Source: CAXXOK01 sp963675365 (GTDB lineage Bacteria; Bacillota; Clostridia; Christensenellales; Aristaeellaceae). Taken from it: a stretch of 64,000 nt of DNA. Made by a program: the position numbers and the translations under genes. Below the pieces are notes generated by a model. It did not search any database, had not been told where the DNA came from, and saw only the letters and a list, made by a program, of their open reading frames with translations. Where the stretch lies: contig CAXXVA010000003.1 in the NCBI GenBank assembly GCA_963675365.2, positions 1,240,001 to 1,304,000 of the forward strand, given 5' to 3'. Positions 1 to 7,664 of this stretch are shown here, one piece after another. Position 1 is the first letter of the stretch. Every line of letters begins with the position of its first letter.

Positions 1-953
1 TCGTCGCTCAGGTTCGCCTTTTCCAGCAGTTCGTCGATCTTATGGTACATATCGCTGATGCGTTCGCTGGGACGGCGTTCGTCCTCTTCCTGGTAAAAAT
101 TACTCACACAGGGGCTTTTGCACAGCGCGATCTCCCAAAGCGCCTGGCGCGCCTGCTGGTAAACCTGGCGGATTAAGTGCCGCGACGATCCCAGCTTGCT
201 GATCCCGACGCGGACGGCCGTGACCAGCTCCGTATTCACCGCCTCGGCTATGTTTTCCGCCTGGTTTCTCCAATCGTCACCCCCGTCGTCCACAACCGCG
301 AACACTACAATGGCATCATAGAGAAACAGCGTAACGGCGTTCACGTCGTTACGCGCCAGCACGGAGTCCACCCGGTTGAAGGCGGCCGGCGCAAAGGCGC
401 GCTCGCCCTGCAACTGGATGACCATAATATAATAATTGGAAAAATCAAGTCCCGCGTCCGTCAGCAATCCGCGCACGCCCTGCCCGCGCTGGCTGTCGTT
501 GGTCAAAAGGTTTAAGAGCTGCACACGCCTGTGCAGGGCAGCCGTCTGCTCCAGCGCGACATCCGTTTCCCGCTTGCGGCGCGTTAAGTTGACCGCCCGC
601 TGCAGGGTCCGCTCGATTTCCTGGTTGTCGATGGGCTTAAGGATATAGTCGAACACCGACAGCTTAATCGCGCGGCTGGCGTACTGAAACTGGTCATATC
701 CCGTAATGATGATAACCTTGCATTCCGGCAGATCCTTGTGGATCTCTTCGATCATATCCAGCCCGTCTTTTCTGGGCATGCGGATATCCGTCAGTACGAT
801 ATCCGGTTTTTGCGCAAGGATCAGTTTCAACCCGCTTTCGCCGTTGTTTGCGGTACCCGCTATTGCGCAATCCAGCGATTTCCAGTCCACCGTCTGCACC
901 AGGGACCGGATGGTCGCGGGATTGTCTTCTACAATCACAACGCTTAATGTCAT
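1..953 (-). CDS. YesN-type response regulator, 3' end cut by window edge
   Basis: Transcriptional response regulator of the YesN family, normally paired with a YesM-type membrane histidine kinase that senses an extracellular sugar. The 317 visible residues begin with a receiver domain: acidic pair E9-D10 and phosphoacceptor D56 in VLTDIRMP, followed by the TGYDQFQYA and YILKPID segments. A linker region follows. The C-terminal AraC-type DNA-binding domain expected for this family would lie beyond base 1. The start at 953 is chosen because AAAGGAGC precedes it at good spacing and the receiver domain begins at once. It lies 88 bases downstream of the importer genes at 1042-4208 on the same strand, so it may control that importer. 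The kinase is not in the window. Confidence 0.9.
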   Translation of the reverse strand, partial: MTLSVVIVEDNPATIRSLVQTVDWKSLDCAIAGTANNGESGLKLILAQKPDIVLTDIRMPRKDGLDMIEEIHKDLPECKVIIITGYDQFQYASRAIKLSVFDYILKPIDNQEIERTLQRAVNLTRRKRETDVALEQTAALHRRVQLLNLLTNDSQRGQGVRGLLTDAGLDFSNYYIMVIQLQGERAFAPAAFNRVDSVLARNDVNAVTLFLYDAIVVFAVVDDGGDDWRNQAENIAEAVNTELVTAVRVGISKLGSSRHLIRQVYQQARQALWEIALCKSPCVSNFYQEEDERRPSERISDMYHKIDELLEKANLSD

Positions 954-986
954 GGCTGCTCCTTTCGTATCAGAATTATAGCAAAT

Positions 987-1010
987 AAGCGGATGATTCT
1001 CAATCCGCTT
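987..1010 (-). terminator. Small stem-loop between permease and response regulator genes
   Basis: A perfect 8-base inverted repeat (AAGCGGAT / ATCCGCTT) sits between the permease stop at 1042 and the regulator start at 953. There is no clear T run on the minus strand, so it is at best a weak terminator or an mRNA-processing hairpin. Confidence 0.35.
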
Positions 1011-1041
1011 ACTGCATACGGATACCGCAGCGATGTCTCCG

Positions 1042-1935
1042 TTACCCTTTAACCGCGCCCGACATGATCCCGGATACAATATATTTCTGCGTGCTCAGGT
1101 ACAGGATCAGGATCGGGATCATCGCCAGCATGAAGAACGCGAAGGCCAGGTTGAGTTCCGTCATGTTTTCCCCGAAGTATACGATCTGCGCCAGGGGCAG
1201 GGTTCGGCTCGCGTCGCTGCGCAACAGCACGACGGCAACGCTGTAGTCGTTCCAGACGAACAGGGTATTGAGTACGATCTGCGTCATGTTGACCGGCGTC
1301 ATCAGCGGGAAAATAATCCGCCAGAACGTGCCAAGCATCCCGCTGCCGTCAATCGAAGCGGCTTCCTCCATATCCCTTGGAACGGTTTTGACGAATCCCG
1401 TCACCGTCAGGATGCTGATACTCACCTGAAAGCCGGAACGCGCAATGATAAAGCCAAGGTTTGTACTGGCAAGCCCCGCGTTGTAGATATTGATGTAAAT
1501 CGGCAGCATGATGCACTGGAACGGAACCAGGATACCGCTGATAAATACGCCGTACATGATTTTGTAAAACAGGCCGTTGTTGCGCGCGAGCACAAACGCC
1601 GCCATGGATGTGGTGAACAACAGGATCAGCACCGTCGGAATCGTGGTAATGATGCTGTTTTTAAAGCCGATCGCCACATACTTGTTTTCCTGAATCACGC
1701 GCCGGTAATTTTCCAGCGTCGGCGCCGACGGCCACGCGAGGCGGTTCAGGCTGATATCAGAATGGCTTTTAATGGAATACAGAAGGCTGATGTAGAAGGG
1801 GGTCAGCACAATGGCTACGATGATCAGGATAAAGAGAATGCGGACTGCGCTGTTGATCAGAGCGCGGTTGTGATTGCGCCCGGCATACTTGCCGAAGCTA
1901 ACGGTCGCAAGTTTCTTCATTGTATTTTGCGCCAT
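1042..1935 (-). CDS. CUT1 sugar ABC transporter permease (MalG type)
   Basis: Inner-membrane subunit of a binding-protein-dependent oligosaccharide importer. The 297 residues have an N-terminal membrane segment near residues 30-52, several further hydrophobic spans, and the cytoplasmic EAA loop (EEAASIDG followed by IIFPLMTP) that docks on the ATPase. The C-terminal SGIMSGAVKG ending is typical of MalG-type CUT1 permeases. The start codon overlaps the stop of the upstream permease (TAATG), so the two are translationally coupled. No ATPase gene is nearby; a shared MsmX-type ATPase elsewhere is the usual arrangement in Bacillota. The substrate cannot be read from the sequence. Confidence 0.93.
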   Translation of the reverse strand: MAQNTMKKLATVSFGKYAGRNHNRALINSAVRILFILIIVAIVLTPFYISLLYSIKSHSDISLNRLAWPSAPTLENYRRVIQENKYVAIGFKNSIITTIPTVLILLFTTSMAAFVLARNNGLFYKIMYGVFISGILVPFQCIMLPIYINIYNAGLASTNLGFIIARSGFQVSISILTVTGFVKTVPRDMEEAASIDGSGMLGTFWRIIFPLMTPVNMTQIVLNTLFVWNDYSVAVVLLRSDASRTLPLAQIVYFGENMTELNLAFAFFMLAMIPILILYLSTQKYIVSGIMSGAVKG

Positions 1936-2828
1936 TACATTTCCACCTCCCTTTTCCTGAGAATCGTCGTCACCACGTTGGTTAAGAGTACCAGAACCAG
2001 CGTCAGGATGATGGCGCCGGCCTGGCCAAGACCCGCACGGGAGTTGCCGAAGATGTATTCGTATACGAACACGGCGGTTGTTTTGGCCGTTTTCATGTTG
2101 ATCACCATTAACGAATAGTCAAAGCAGCGCAAGCCCCAGGACAGAAGCAGCGTTACGTTTGCGGTAAACGCCGGTACGATCATCGGCATGGTAATGTGCA
2201 GGAATTCATGCCATGGATTCGCTCCCTCCACGCGCGCCGCCTCGTAATATTCCAGCGGTACGGACTGCAGCGCCGCGATATAGATCAGCATACAGTAGCC
2301 CATATCGCGCCAAATGGCTATGATGGCAAGCCCGGCGATGACTTGCGACGAGATGCCCAAGGGACTCGGCGAGCCTGTGAGCGGCGTAATAATATCGGTA
2401 TATACGTAACTCCACACCTTCGTGGACGCTACCAGAGAGACGGTAAACGGCATGAACAGGAGCGTGCGCATCACGTTATTGAAGCGGCTGGACTTCCATA
2501 AAGCCAGGGCCAGCAGCAGGCCAAGCACGTTGGCCCCGACGATGTAGATGACGGTGAAATGCGCCGTATGGATAAAGCTGTCTTGAAATGACGTGCTTTT
2601 GATGAGCTTGATATAGTTTTCTAATCCTACATAATTCCAGGAGTTTGCGAAAACCGCTTTTTTATCGGTGAACGATACGGGGATACTTTGGAAAAAAGGA
2701 ATCAATACCACATAAGCAAAGAATAGAAATGCCGGAAGCATGAACAGAATGTTGCCGCCGTGCTTGCGCACGGAAAAATAAGTCAACCTGCGCCTGCGGT
2801 CCGTACGGGTGGGATTTAAGATGGTCAC
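1935..2828 (-). CDS. CUT1 sugar ABC transporter permease (MalF type)
   Basis: Partner permease of the 1042-1935 protein. It has 297 residues, a first membrane span near residues 28-48 and the EAA loop (YEAARVEGANPW then ITMPMIVP) in the C-terminal half. The start is a GTG at 2828 with TAGGAG nine bases upstream. It follows the binding-protein gene across a 111-base gap that holds a GC-rich stem-loop, and overlaps the next permease start by the TAATG arrangement. An arginine-rich cytoplasmic N-terminus (RTDRRRRL) is visible. Family assignment is secure; the sugar is unknown. Confidence 0.93.
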   Translation of the reverse strand: MTILNPTRTDRRRRLTYFSVRKHGGNILFMLPAFLFFAYVVLIPFFQSIPVSFTDKKAVFANSWNYVGLENYIKLIKSTSFQDSFIHTAHFTVIYIVGANVLGLLLALALWKSSRFNNVMRTLLFMPFTVSLVASTKVWSYVYTDIITPLTGSPSPLGISSQVIAGLAIIAIWRDMGYCMLIYIAALQSVPLEYYEAARVEGANPWHEFLHITMPMIVPAFTANVTLLLSWGLRCFDYSLMVINMKTAKTTAVFVYEYIFGNSRAGLGQAGAIILTLVLVLLTNVVTTILRKREVEM

Positions 2829-2859
2829 CGCAATCAGCTCCTACCGCTGTTAATAAAAT

Positions 2860-2890
2860 GCTGCCCGCGCGCGCGAGGCGCGCGAGCAGC
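2860..2890 (-). promoter_or_regulatory. Intercistronic stem-loop after binding-protein gene
   Basis: GC-rich imperfect hairpin (GCTGC...CGCGCG / CGCGCG...GCAGC) 50 bases after the binding-protein stop. On the minus strand it is followed by ATTTTATT, so it may act as a leaky terminator that keeps binding-protein mRNA more abundant than permease mRNA. Confidence 0.65.
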
Positions 2891-2939
2891 GGAGTGGTTC
2901 GCCGCAAATTGCCTGCAAACCAAAGGCCAAGGAGGGGTC

Positions 2940-4208
2940 TTAGTTCATCAGTTCGATGACTTCATCAAAGGCTGCCTGCAGGTTGTCCAGGCAATCCTGA
3001 ATGGTCATGCTTCCGCCAGACAGCATGCTTTCTGCATACGCGTTGAGTTCAACACGCCACGCGGTGGTGAAAGCGGAGCTTAACGGCATGGTGAAGTCGC
3101 CATAGTGCGCGATCTCGCCGCTGGCTTTGATTTCGGCAAGGGTCTTGACCATCGGCAGGAGCTTATCGGAGGTCACGCCGGTGAGCAGCGGCATCTGGCT
3201 CATTTCGGACCAGGCCACGCCTTCGGTGATCCAGTATTCCATGAAGCTGAGCGCGACGTCGCTGTTTTCAGCCTGCGGATTGACCATGAAAGCCTGGTCA
3301 ACCTGGACGTTGAGCTTGGCGGAGCCTTCGTCGTCGATCGGGGCGACAAAGAAGCCGATTTCAAAAGCGGGGTTCTTGGACATCATATCACCGATCGCCC
3401 AGGTGCCGTCATAGCGCATGGCGGCACCGCCTGCCGCAAACACTTCCAGGCCCATGTCCTGCGTGTTGCTCAGGTCGTCGGTGCGCGGCGCGACCAGACG
3501 ATAGGTCCAGTTCTGCAGAGCTTCCTCGAAGTAGGGATAATCGGCAAATTTGCCTGTGCCGTTCATCAGCTTCTCAAACACATCGTTGTCACCGGCAGCC
3601 AAGGCGCGCGGCCAAACGGTGTTGCGCATTTCGATATCGCCGTACACCGCGTCGCCGAAGCTGCGCACGTAGGGATCGATACCCGCGTCGATGAGCGTCT
3701 GCTGCAGCGCGTTGAGCTCTGTCAGCGTGGTGGGCACTTCCAGGTTCAGTTCCGCAAAGATTTCTTTGTTGTAGAAAATGCCCCAGGTTTTAAAGTCGAT
3801 CGGGAAGCCGTAGATTTTGCCGTCCGCGGATACGTCGCCCAGGTCGCCGCTGGGAAGGTTCAGGCCCTTGATGACTTCATTGTCGCTGAGATCCATGACG
3901 AAGCCTTCCGTGACGAGATCCGGATACAGACCGGGGTTGCCCATCATGATGTTGGGCTGGTCCCCGGATGAAAGCGCCGTGGACAGCTGCGGGAAATAGT
4001 CGGTGCCCTGGTTGTAGTAAATGTTGGTGAAGGTCACCTCGGGATGGAGGGCGCTGTACGCTTCCTCGATAGCGACCAGGCCCGCCTGCTTGGTTGCCTG
4101 CGCCATGTAGTGGAACACGGTGATGTTCACCGTATCTTCCGCGGCCGCAAAGCCGACTGCCGACAGGACGAGAATGAGCGCGAGTAGTGATGCAAAAATC
4201 CGTTTCAT
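2940..4208 (-). CDS. Sugar ABC transporter solute-binding protein
   Basis: Extracellular binding protein of family SBP_bac_1, the receptor of the importer whose permeases follow. The 422 residues start with a type I signal peptide (basic MKR, hydrophobic core, cleavage near FAAA-ED); there is no lipobox cysteine. The mature part shows usual family features such as KIYGFPIDF, YNKEIFAE and YDGTWAIGDM. The ribosome binding site is GAGGAGG ahead of the ATG. A TATACT-like -10 lies on the minus strand at 4283-4288 but has no good -35, which would fit activation by the YesN regulator. It is first in the transport operon. Ligand unknown. Confidence 0.93.
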   Translation of the reverse strand: MKRIFASLLALILVLSAVGFAAAEDTVNITVFHYMAQATKQAGLVAIEEAYSALHPEVTFTNIYYNQGTDYFPQLSTALSSGDQPNIMMGNPGLYPDLVTEGFVMDLSDNEVIKGLNLPSGDLGDVSADGKIYGFPIDFKTWGIFYNKEIFAELNLEVPTTLTELNALQQTLIDAGIDPYVRSFGDAVYGDIEMRNTVWPRALAAGDNDVFEKLMNGTGKFADYPYFEEALQNWTYRLVAPRTDDLSNTQDMGLEVFAAGGAAMRYDGTWAIGDMMSKNPAFEIGFFVAPIDDEGSAKLNVQVDQAFMVNPQAENSDVALSFMEYWITEGVAWSEMSQMPLLTGVTSDKLLPMVKTLAEIKASGEIAHYGDFTMPLSSAFTTAWRVELNAYAESMLSGGSMTIQDCLDNLQAAFDEVIELMN

Positions 4209-4416
4209 TCGTGGGTTCCTCCTCTTAGAAAAATTTTTCTGTACGCATGTGCCGGTTCGACACTGCCCTACTTTGTATTTTCAGTATACAGAGGCGATGC
4301 ACATGTCGCTATATATCCATTTATTCAATTCCTATCATAATTTACTTTATTCGCTATAATTCGACCATATCGTCCATATTCCCCTGCTAATACGTGCGCA
4401 TCGGCAGAAAATAGCG

Positions 4417-4449
4417 GCATCCGGCTCCCATTTCGCGGAAGCCGGATGC
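4417..4449 (-). terminator. Rho-independent terminator of the isomerase/epimerase unit
   Basis: Perfect 10-base stem (GCATCCGGCT / AGCCGGATGC) 37 bases after the stop at 4486. It is followed on the minus strand by a moderately T-rich stretch (GCTATTTTCTG). Confidence 0.75.
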
Positions 4450-4485
4450 TGTTTACCCTATTGTTTTATTCCGGATTGACTGCCC

Positions 4486-5478
4486 TCAGGCCTCCGACCC
4501 AAAGGCGGCCTTGCGAATCGCGGCAAGCGTTTTGGGCACATCCCCCCGCGCGATCAGCGCGTCGATGGCCGGTACGCCAAGCTTCTCCACGATGCGGGTA
4601 TAGTCCATTATACAGCGGATGCTTTCTTCCACGGCGTCGATCGCGTCTTCGCGGTAGGGAAAGATGTCCACGGAGATATAGCCCGTATACGCGTACTTTT
4701 TCAAAAGGTAAAACGTTTCCAGCGCTTCCATGAGCCGGACGGACCCCACGATCATATCGTCGTCCCATGCGCCGTAATTATCGTTGGTGTGCAGATTGAA
4801 AAGCGCGTCATGCCGCATAGCCAGCATCAGCGACGGTCCGATTCCCTGTCCGCCCGCGATGACATGTCCCGTATCCACCGTCACGCCCAGATTGCCGCGC
4901 CCGGTTTCCGAACGCAGCATCAGCGCGGTCTGCACCGTGTCGATCAAAAGCCGGTTGCGCGGCTCGCGCGGCTTGGGTTCCAGCGCGACCGGCATACCGT
5001 CCGCATAATCGCAGACTTCCTTCAAACTTTCCACCAGGTTGTTCCACTGCGCCCGGTAATCCGTTTGGAACGCGTAATCATAACCGTCCTGCCCGAGCCA
5101 AAGGCTCACGCCCAGCGCATTGACCGTTTTGGCGTAGTCGATCGTCGTTTTGCAGCGCGTAACCGCTTCGCGCCGGATCTGCGAATCCGGGGCCGACAGC
5201 GAACCAAAACGCCATTTGGATTCGCCGTAAGTCCAGGTGTTGACGAACGTAATCTGAAAATTGCCTTCTGCGGCGGTTTTAAGAAGTTCTTCCGTATACG
5301 CCTGATCCTCGCTGCCGCGAAAATGGATTTCCACGCCGGACGCGACGCCTTTTGCGGCAACGGCGCGCATAACGTCTGGCACCGTCAGGGTTTGCTGTTT
5401 ATATCCCGTCCGCAAAAACCGGTCGCCGCTTTGGCACAGCGCTCCGGCAATGAACGCGTAGTTATTCGGCTGATTCAT
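4486..5478 (-). CDS. Xylose-isomerase-like TIM-barrel sugar isomerase (rhamnose-isomerase type)
   Basis: Probable metal-dependent aldose/ketose isomerase with a single TIM barrel of 330 residues. The usual metal-site set can be read in order: E167 in VALEPKPRE, D202 in VTVDTGHV, H230 in NLHTNDN and D271 in SVDIFPYRED. This matches the E/D/H/D set of the Pseudomonas-type L-rhamnose isomerase group within the xylose-isomerase-like superfamily. Its start overlaps the upstream epimerase-like gene by four bases (ATGA), so the pair is translationally coupled and probably converts one ketose pool. A related possibility is an isomerase acting on another deoxy- or rare sugar. Superfamily is certain, substrate is inference. 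Confidence 0.8.
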   Translation of the reverse strand: MNQPNNYAFIAGALCQSGDRFLRTGYKQQTLTVPDVMRAVAAKGVASGVEIHFRGSEDQAYTEELLKTAAEGNFQITFVNTWTYGESKWRFGSLSAPDSQIRREAVTRCKTTIDYAKTVNALGVSLWLGQDGYDYAFQTDYRAQWNNLVESLKEVCDYADGMPVALEPKPREPRNRLLIDTVQTALMLRSETGRGNLGVTVDTGHVIAGGQGIGPSLMLAMRHDALFNLHTNDNYGAWDDDMIVGSVRLMEALETFYLLKKYAYTGYISVDIFPYREDAIDAVEESIRCIMDYTRIVEKLGVPAIDALIARGDVPKTLAAIRKAAFGSEA

Positions 5479-6341
5479 TTGACCCCCATCCTTTCTTTCA
5501 GAAAACGCGCGGCCGCGCCGAGTTCCCCGTCGATATCGGAAGATAATTGCCGCCAGATGTTCATGCGCCCGGCGATGCTTCCGTAGGGACCGGGCAGCGA
5601 TTCCATCACGATCGGCCCTCCATAGCCAATGGCCTGCAGCGCCGCAAATACGTCGTCCCAGTCAATATGCGCCTGTCCAGGCAGCGCGCGGTTGTTCTCA
5701 CAGGCATGAAAATGGATCAGGCTATCCCCCGCCGCCCGTATCGCGTTGCCGATATTTTCTTCCTCGATATTCATATGAAAGGTGTCCAGATGTACGCCGA
5801 CACGGGGACTCGACACATATCCGGAGATCCAGAGCCCCTCCCGGCAGGTGTTCACCAGCGGGGATTCAAAGCGGTTGACCACTTCGATGCCCAGATTAAC
5901 CTCAAGGTCCTCCGCCGTTTTGGCAACCTCCCGCAGCGACTTGGCCGCGTGCTCCATCGCCTCTGTGCGCGTGTGCTCTATCCCCGGCGGAAAATGCTTG
6001 CTGACGCCGGTCACCACGCCGCCAAGCGCCGTGCCGCCCATGGAATGCACAAGCCGCAGGTCTTCTTGCAGCTGCCGTATTCCCGCATCGCGTATTTCGG
6101 GCAAGCTGCTGCTGACGTCCGTTTCCGGCGTCAGCGCGGTGGCAAACGTCAGCCCAAGCTCCAGTGCTTTGGCGCGGAGGGCGATTTCACGTTGCCGCGC
6201 TTGTGGCAGCAGCCGCATCTTCGGCACGCTGCACTCCAGAATGTCCAGCCCAGCCGATTTGGTGCGCAGCAAGCAATTCATCCAGTCCACCGTATCGGAG
6301 GTTGCCAGAAACGCATAATACACGCCTAATGGATTTTTCAT
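5475..6341 (-). CDS. D-tagatose/D-psicose 3-epimerase-type TIM-barrel protein
   Basis: Predicted ketose 3-epimerase of 288 residues. The four residues that bind the metal and act in this family are all present and correctly spaced: E153 (GIEVVNRFE), D186 (HLDTFHM), H212 (HFHACENN) and E247 (VMESL). These are one position off the E152/D185/H211/E246 set known for the Pseudomonas cichorii tagatose 3-epimerase. I start at 6341 and not at the upstream ATG at 6404, because GGAAGGTGG sits seven bases before 6341 and homology begins there (MKNPLGVYYAF). It is coupled to the rhamnose-isomerase-type gene downstream. The product may epimerise a free ketose such as psicose, tagatose or a ketopentose. 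Confidence 0.85.
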   Translation of the reverse strand: MKNPLGVYYAFLATSDTVDWMNCLLRTKSAGLDILECSVPKMRLLPQARQREIALRAKALELGLTFATALTPETDVSSSLPEIRDAGIRQLQEDLRLVHSMGGTALGGVVTGVSKHFPPGIEHTRTEAMEHAAKSLREVAKTAEDLEVNLGIEVVNRFESPLVNTCREGLWISGYVSSPRVGVHLDTFHMNIEEENIGNAIRAAGDSLIHFHACENNRALPGQAHIDWDDVFAALQAIGYGGPIVMESLPGPYGSIAGRMNIWRQLSSDIDGELGAAARFLKERMGVK

Positions 6342-6518
6342 CGGATTCCACCTTCCAGCTGCAGCGCAGACACGCTGTTTGCCGATGGTATGTTTCGTTA
6401 TCAATATCAGTCACCGTCATGCTATCACGGGTAAAAAGTCCCTGCCATCCCCCTTCGTTACGATTTTATATACCAAACTCACTTCCACGCCCCTCAGCCG
6501 GTTCACGGCGGCAAAAAA

Positions 6519-6542
6519 CCCGGACTGACCATGCAGCCCGGG
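6519..6542 (-). terminator. Rho-independent terminator of the RpiR gene
   Basis: Nine-base stem with one mismatch (CCCGG.CTG / CAG.CCGGG), followed on the minus strand by six T (A run at 6513-6518). It lies 22 bases after the stop at 6565. Confidence 0.85.
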
Positions 6543-6564
6543 CGGGTATGAAAAGCCATGCTGT

Positions 6565-7419
6565 CTAATACTTCAGTTCTTCCAGCGCGCGTTCGATATC
6601 CTGCTGATATTCGCCTTTCTGCTCGCGTCGTTTGATCGCAAGGCTGGTGTAGATGGAATCGATCAGCGCGTACTGCGCGATGCGGGAGGCAAGCGCGAGG
6701 ATATGGTACTGCGCTTCCTGCGACGCGGTTTCCAGCCGGATATCCGCAAGCTCCGAAAGCGGCGAACGTCCGACGCCGGTCACACTGATGACCGTAACGC
6801 CGTTATTGTGCGCAAGCCGTGCCGCGTCCACCACGTCGCGCGAAGACCCGGAGTGGCTGATGCAAAGGCATACGTCGCCTTTGCTCAGGTAGACGCACAC
6901 GATACGCGCCATGTGGTTATCATCATAGGCGGTCGCATTGATCCCAAGGCGCAGAAGCTTGTGCTGCATGTCTTTGGCAACGGCGGCAGAATTGCCCATG
7001 CCAAGGATCACCACGCGACGCGCATCACTCAAGGTGTTGACCGTCAGTTCCAACTGCTTTTGGTCGATGATTCTCTCCGTATACCGCAGTGCCTGAATGG
7101 TGGTCTGGAACACCTTGGACATAACTTCCTTTGGACTGTCGTTTTCCGTAACGGCTTCATGGATGCGTTCCAGCGGAGAAACGATATCCTGCGCAAGCGT
7201 TACCTTCAGTTCCTGATACCCGTGCATCCGCAAACGTTTGCAAAGGCGCACGACCGTCGCGTCGCTCACGCCGCATTTCGCGGCCATATCCGTAATGCTC
7301 AGATAAATAACCTCGTTGGGATGTTCGAGGATATAGTCGGCGACTTTCCGCTCCGTTTCCGACAGGCTATTTCGCATCGTATCGATTTTAATCAGCAGCG
7401 CTGAAACGTGTTTTCCCAT
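6565..7419 (-). CDS. RpiR-family transcriptional regulator (HTH + SIS)
   Basis: Phosphosugar-responsive DNA-binding regulator of 284 residues. An N-terminal RpiR helix-turn-helix is clear (KVADYILEHP, SITDMAAKCGVSDATVV, GYQELKVTLAQ). It is followed by a SIS sugar-phosphate-binding domain (GMGNSAAVAKDMQHK, CISHSGSSRDVVDAA, VTGVGRSPLSELAD). The start at 7419 is preferred over more upstream options because GGAGAG precedes it and the conserved domain begins within 20 residues. It has its own terminator and lies just upstream of the isomerase/epimerase pair in the same orientation, the obvious target. The effector is probably a ketose or aldose phosphate; this is inference. Confidence 0.92.
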   Translation of the reverse strand: MGKHVSALLIKIDTMRNSLSETERKVADYILEHPNEVIYLSITDMAAKCGVSDATVVRLCKRLRMHGYQELKVTLAQDIVSPLERIHEAVTENDSPKEVMSKVFQTTIQALRYTERIIDQKQLELTVNTLSDARRVVILGMGNSAAVAKDMQHKLLRLGINATAYDDNHMARIVCVYLSKGDVCLCISHSGSSRDVVDAARLAHNNGVTVISVTGVGRSPLSELADIRLETASQEAQYHILALASRIAQYALIDSIYTSLAIKRREQKGEYQQDIERALEELKY

Positions 7420-7592
7420 ACAGCTCTCCATTTCATTCTGATCAGCATTGCCCCGAAGTGCTTTGATCGTTTTCGCGTCCCTGGATTTTTTCTTTATACT
7501 CAATAAACGCCTGCTTGTCAAATTCCGTACAGTTTGCGGCTTCCAGGTTGACCTGATCTATATGCCACGCGAGGTGCCGGCCGTTAGAAAAT

Positions 7593-7617
7593 CGCCTGAA
7601 ACATACTGCTGCAGGCG
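7593..7617 (-). terminator. Probable terminator of the GH65/GH28 operon
   Basis: Six-base GC-rich stem (CGCCTG / CAGGCG), followed on the minus strand by ATTTTCTAA. It lies about 50 bases past the stop of the last gene of the operon at 7665. Confidence 0.5.
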
Positions 7618-7664
7618 GTCTTGGTTGATTTATATAGAGGGCTATGAACCGGAGGTTTAGGTTT

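Noticed and set aside
1033..2118. 361-codon plus-strand open frame antisense to the permeases
   Set aside because: Composition is rich in Arg, His and Gln as expected from a shadow frame, no domain is visible, and the opposite strand encodes clear CUT1 permeases.
2860..2890. GC-rich repeat considered as a CRISPR or REP element
   Set aside because: Single copy without spacers, and different in sequence from the other intercistronic stems; treated as a local stem-loop.
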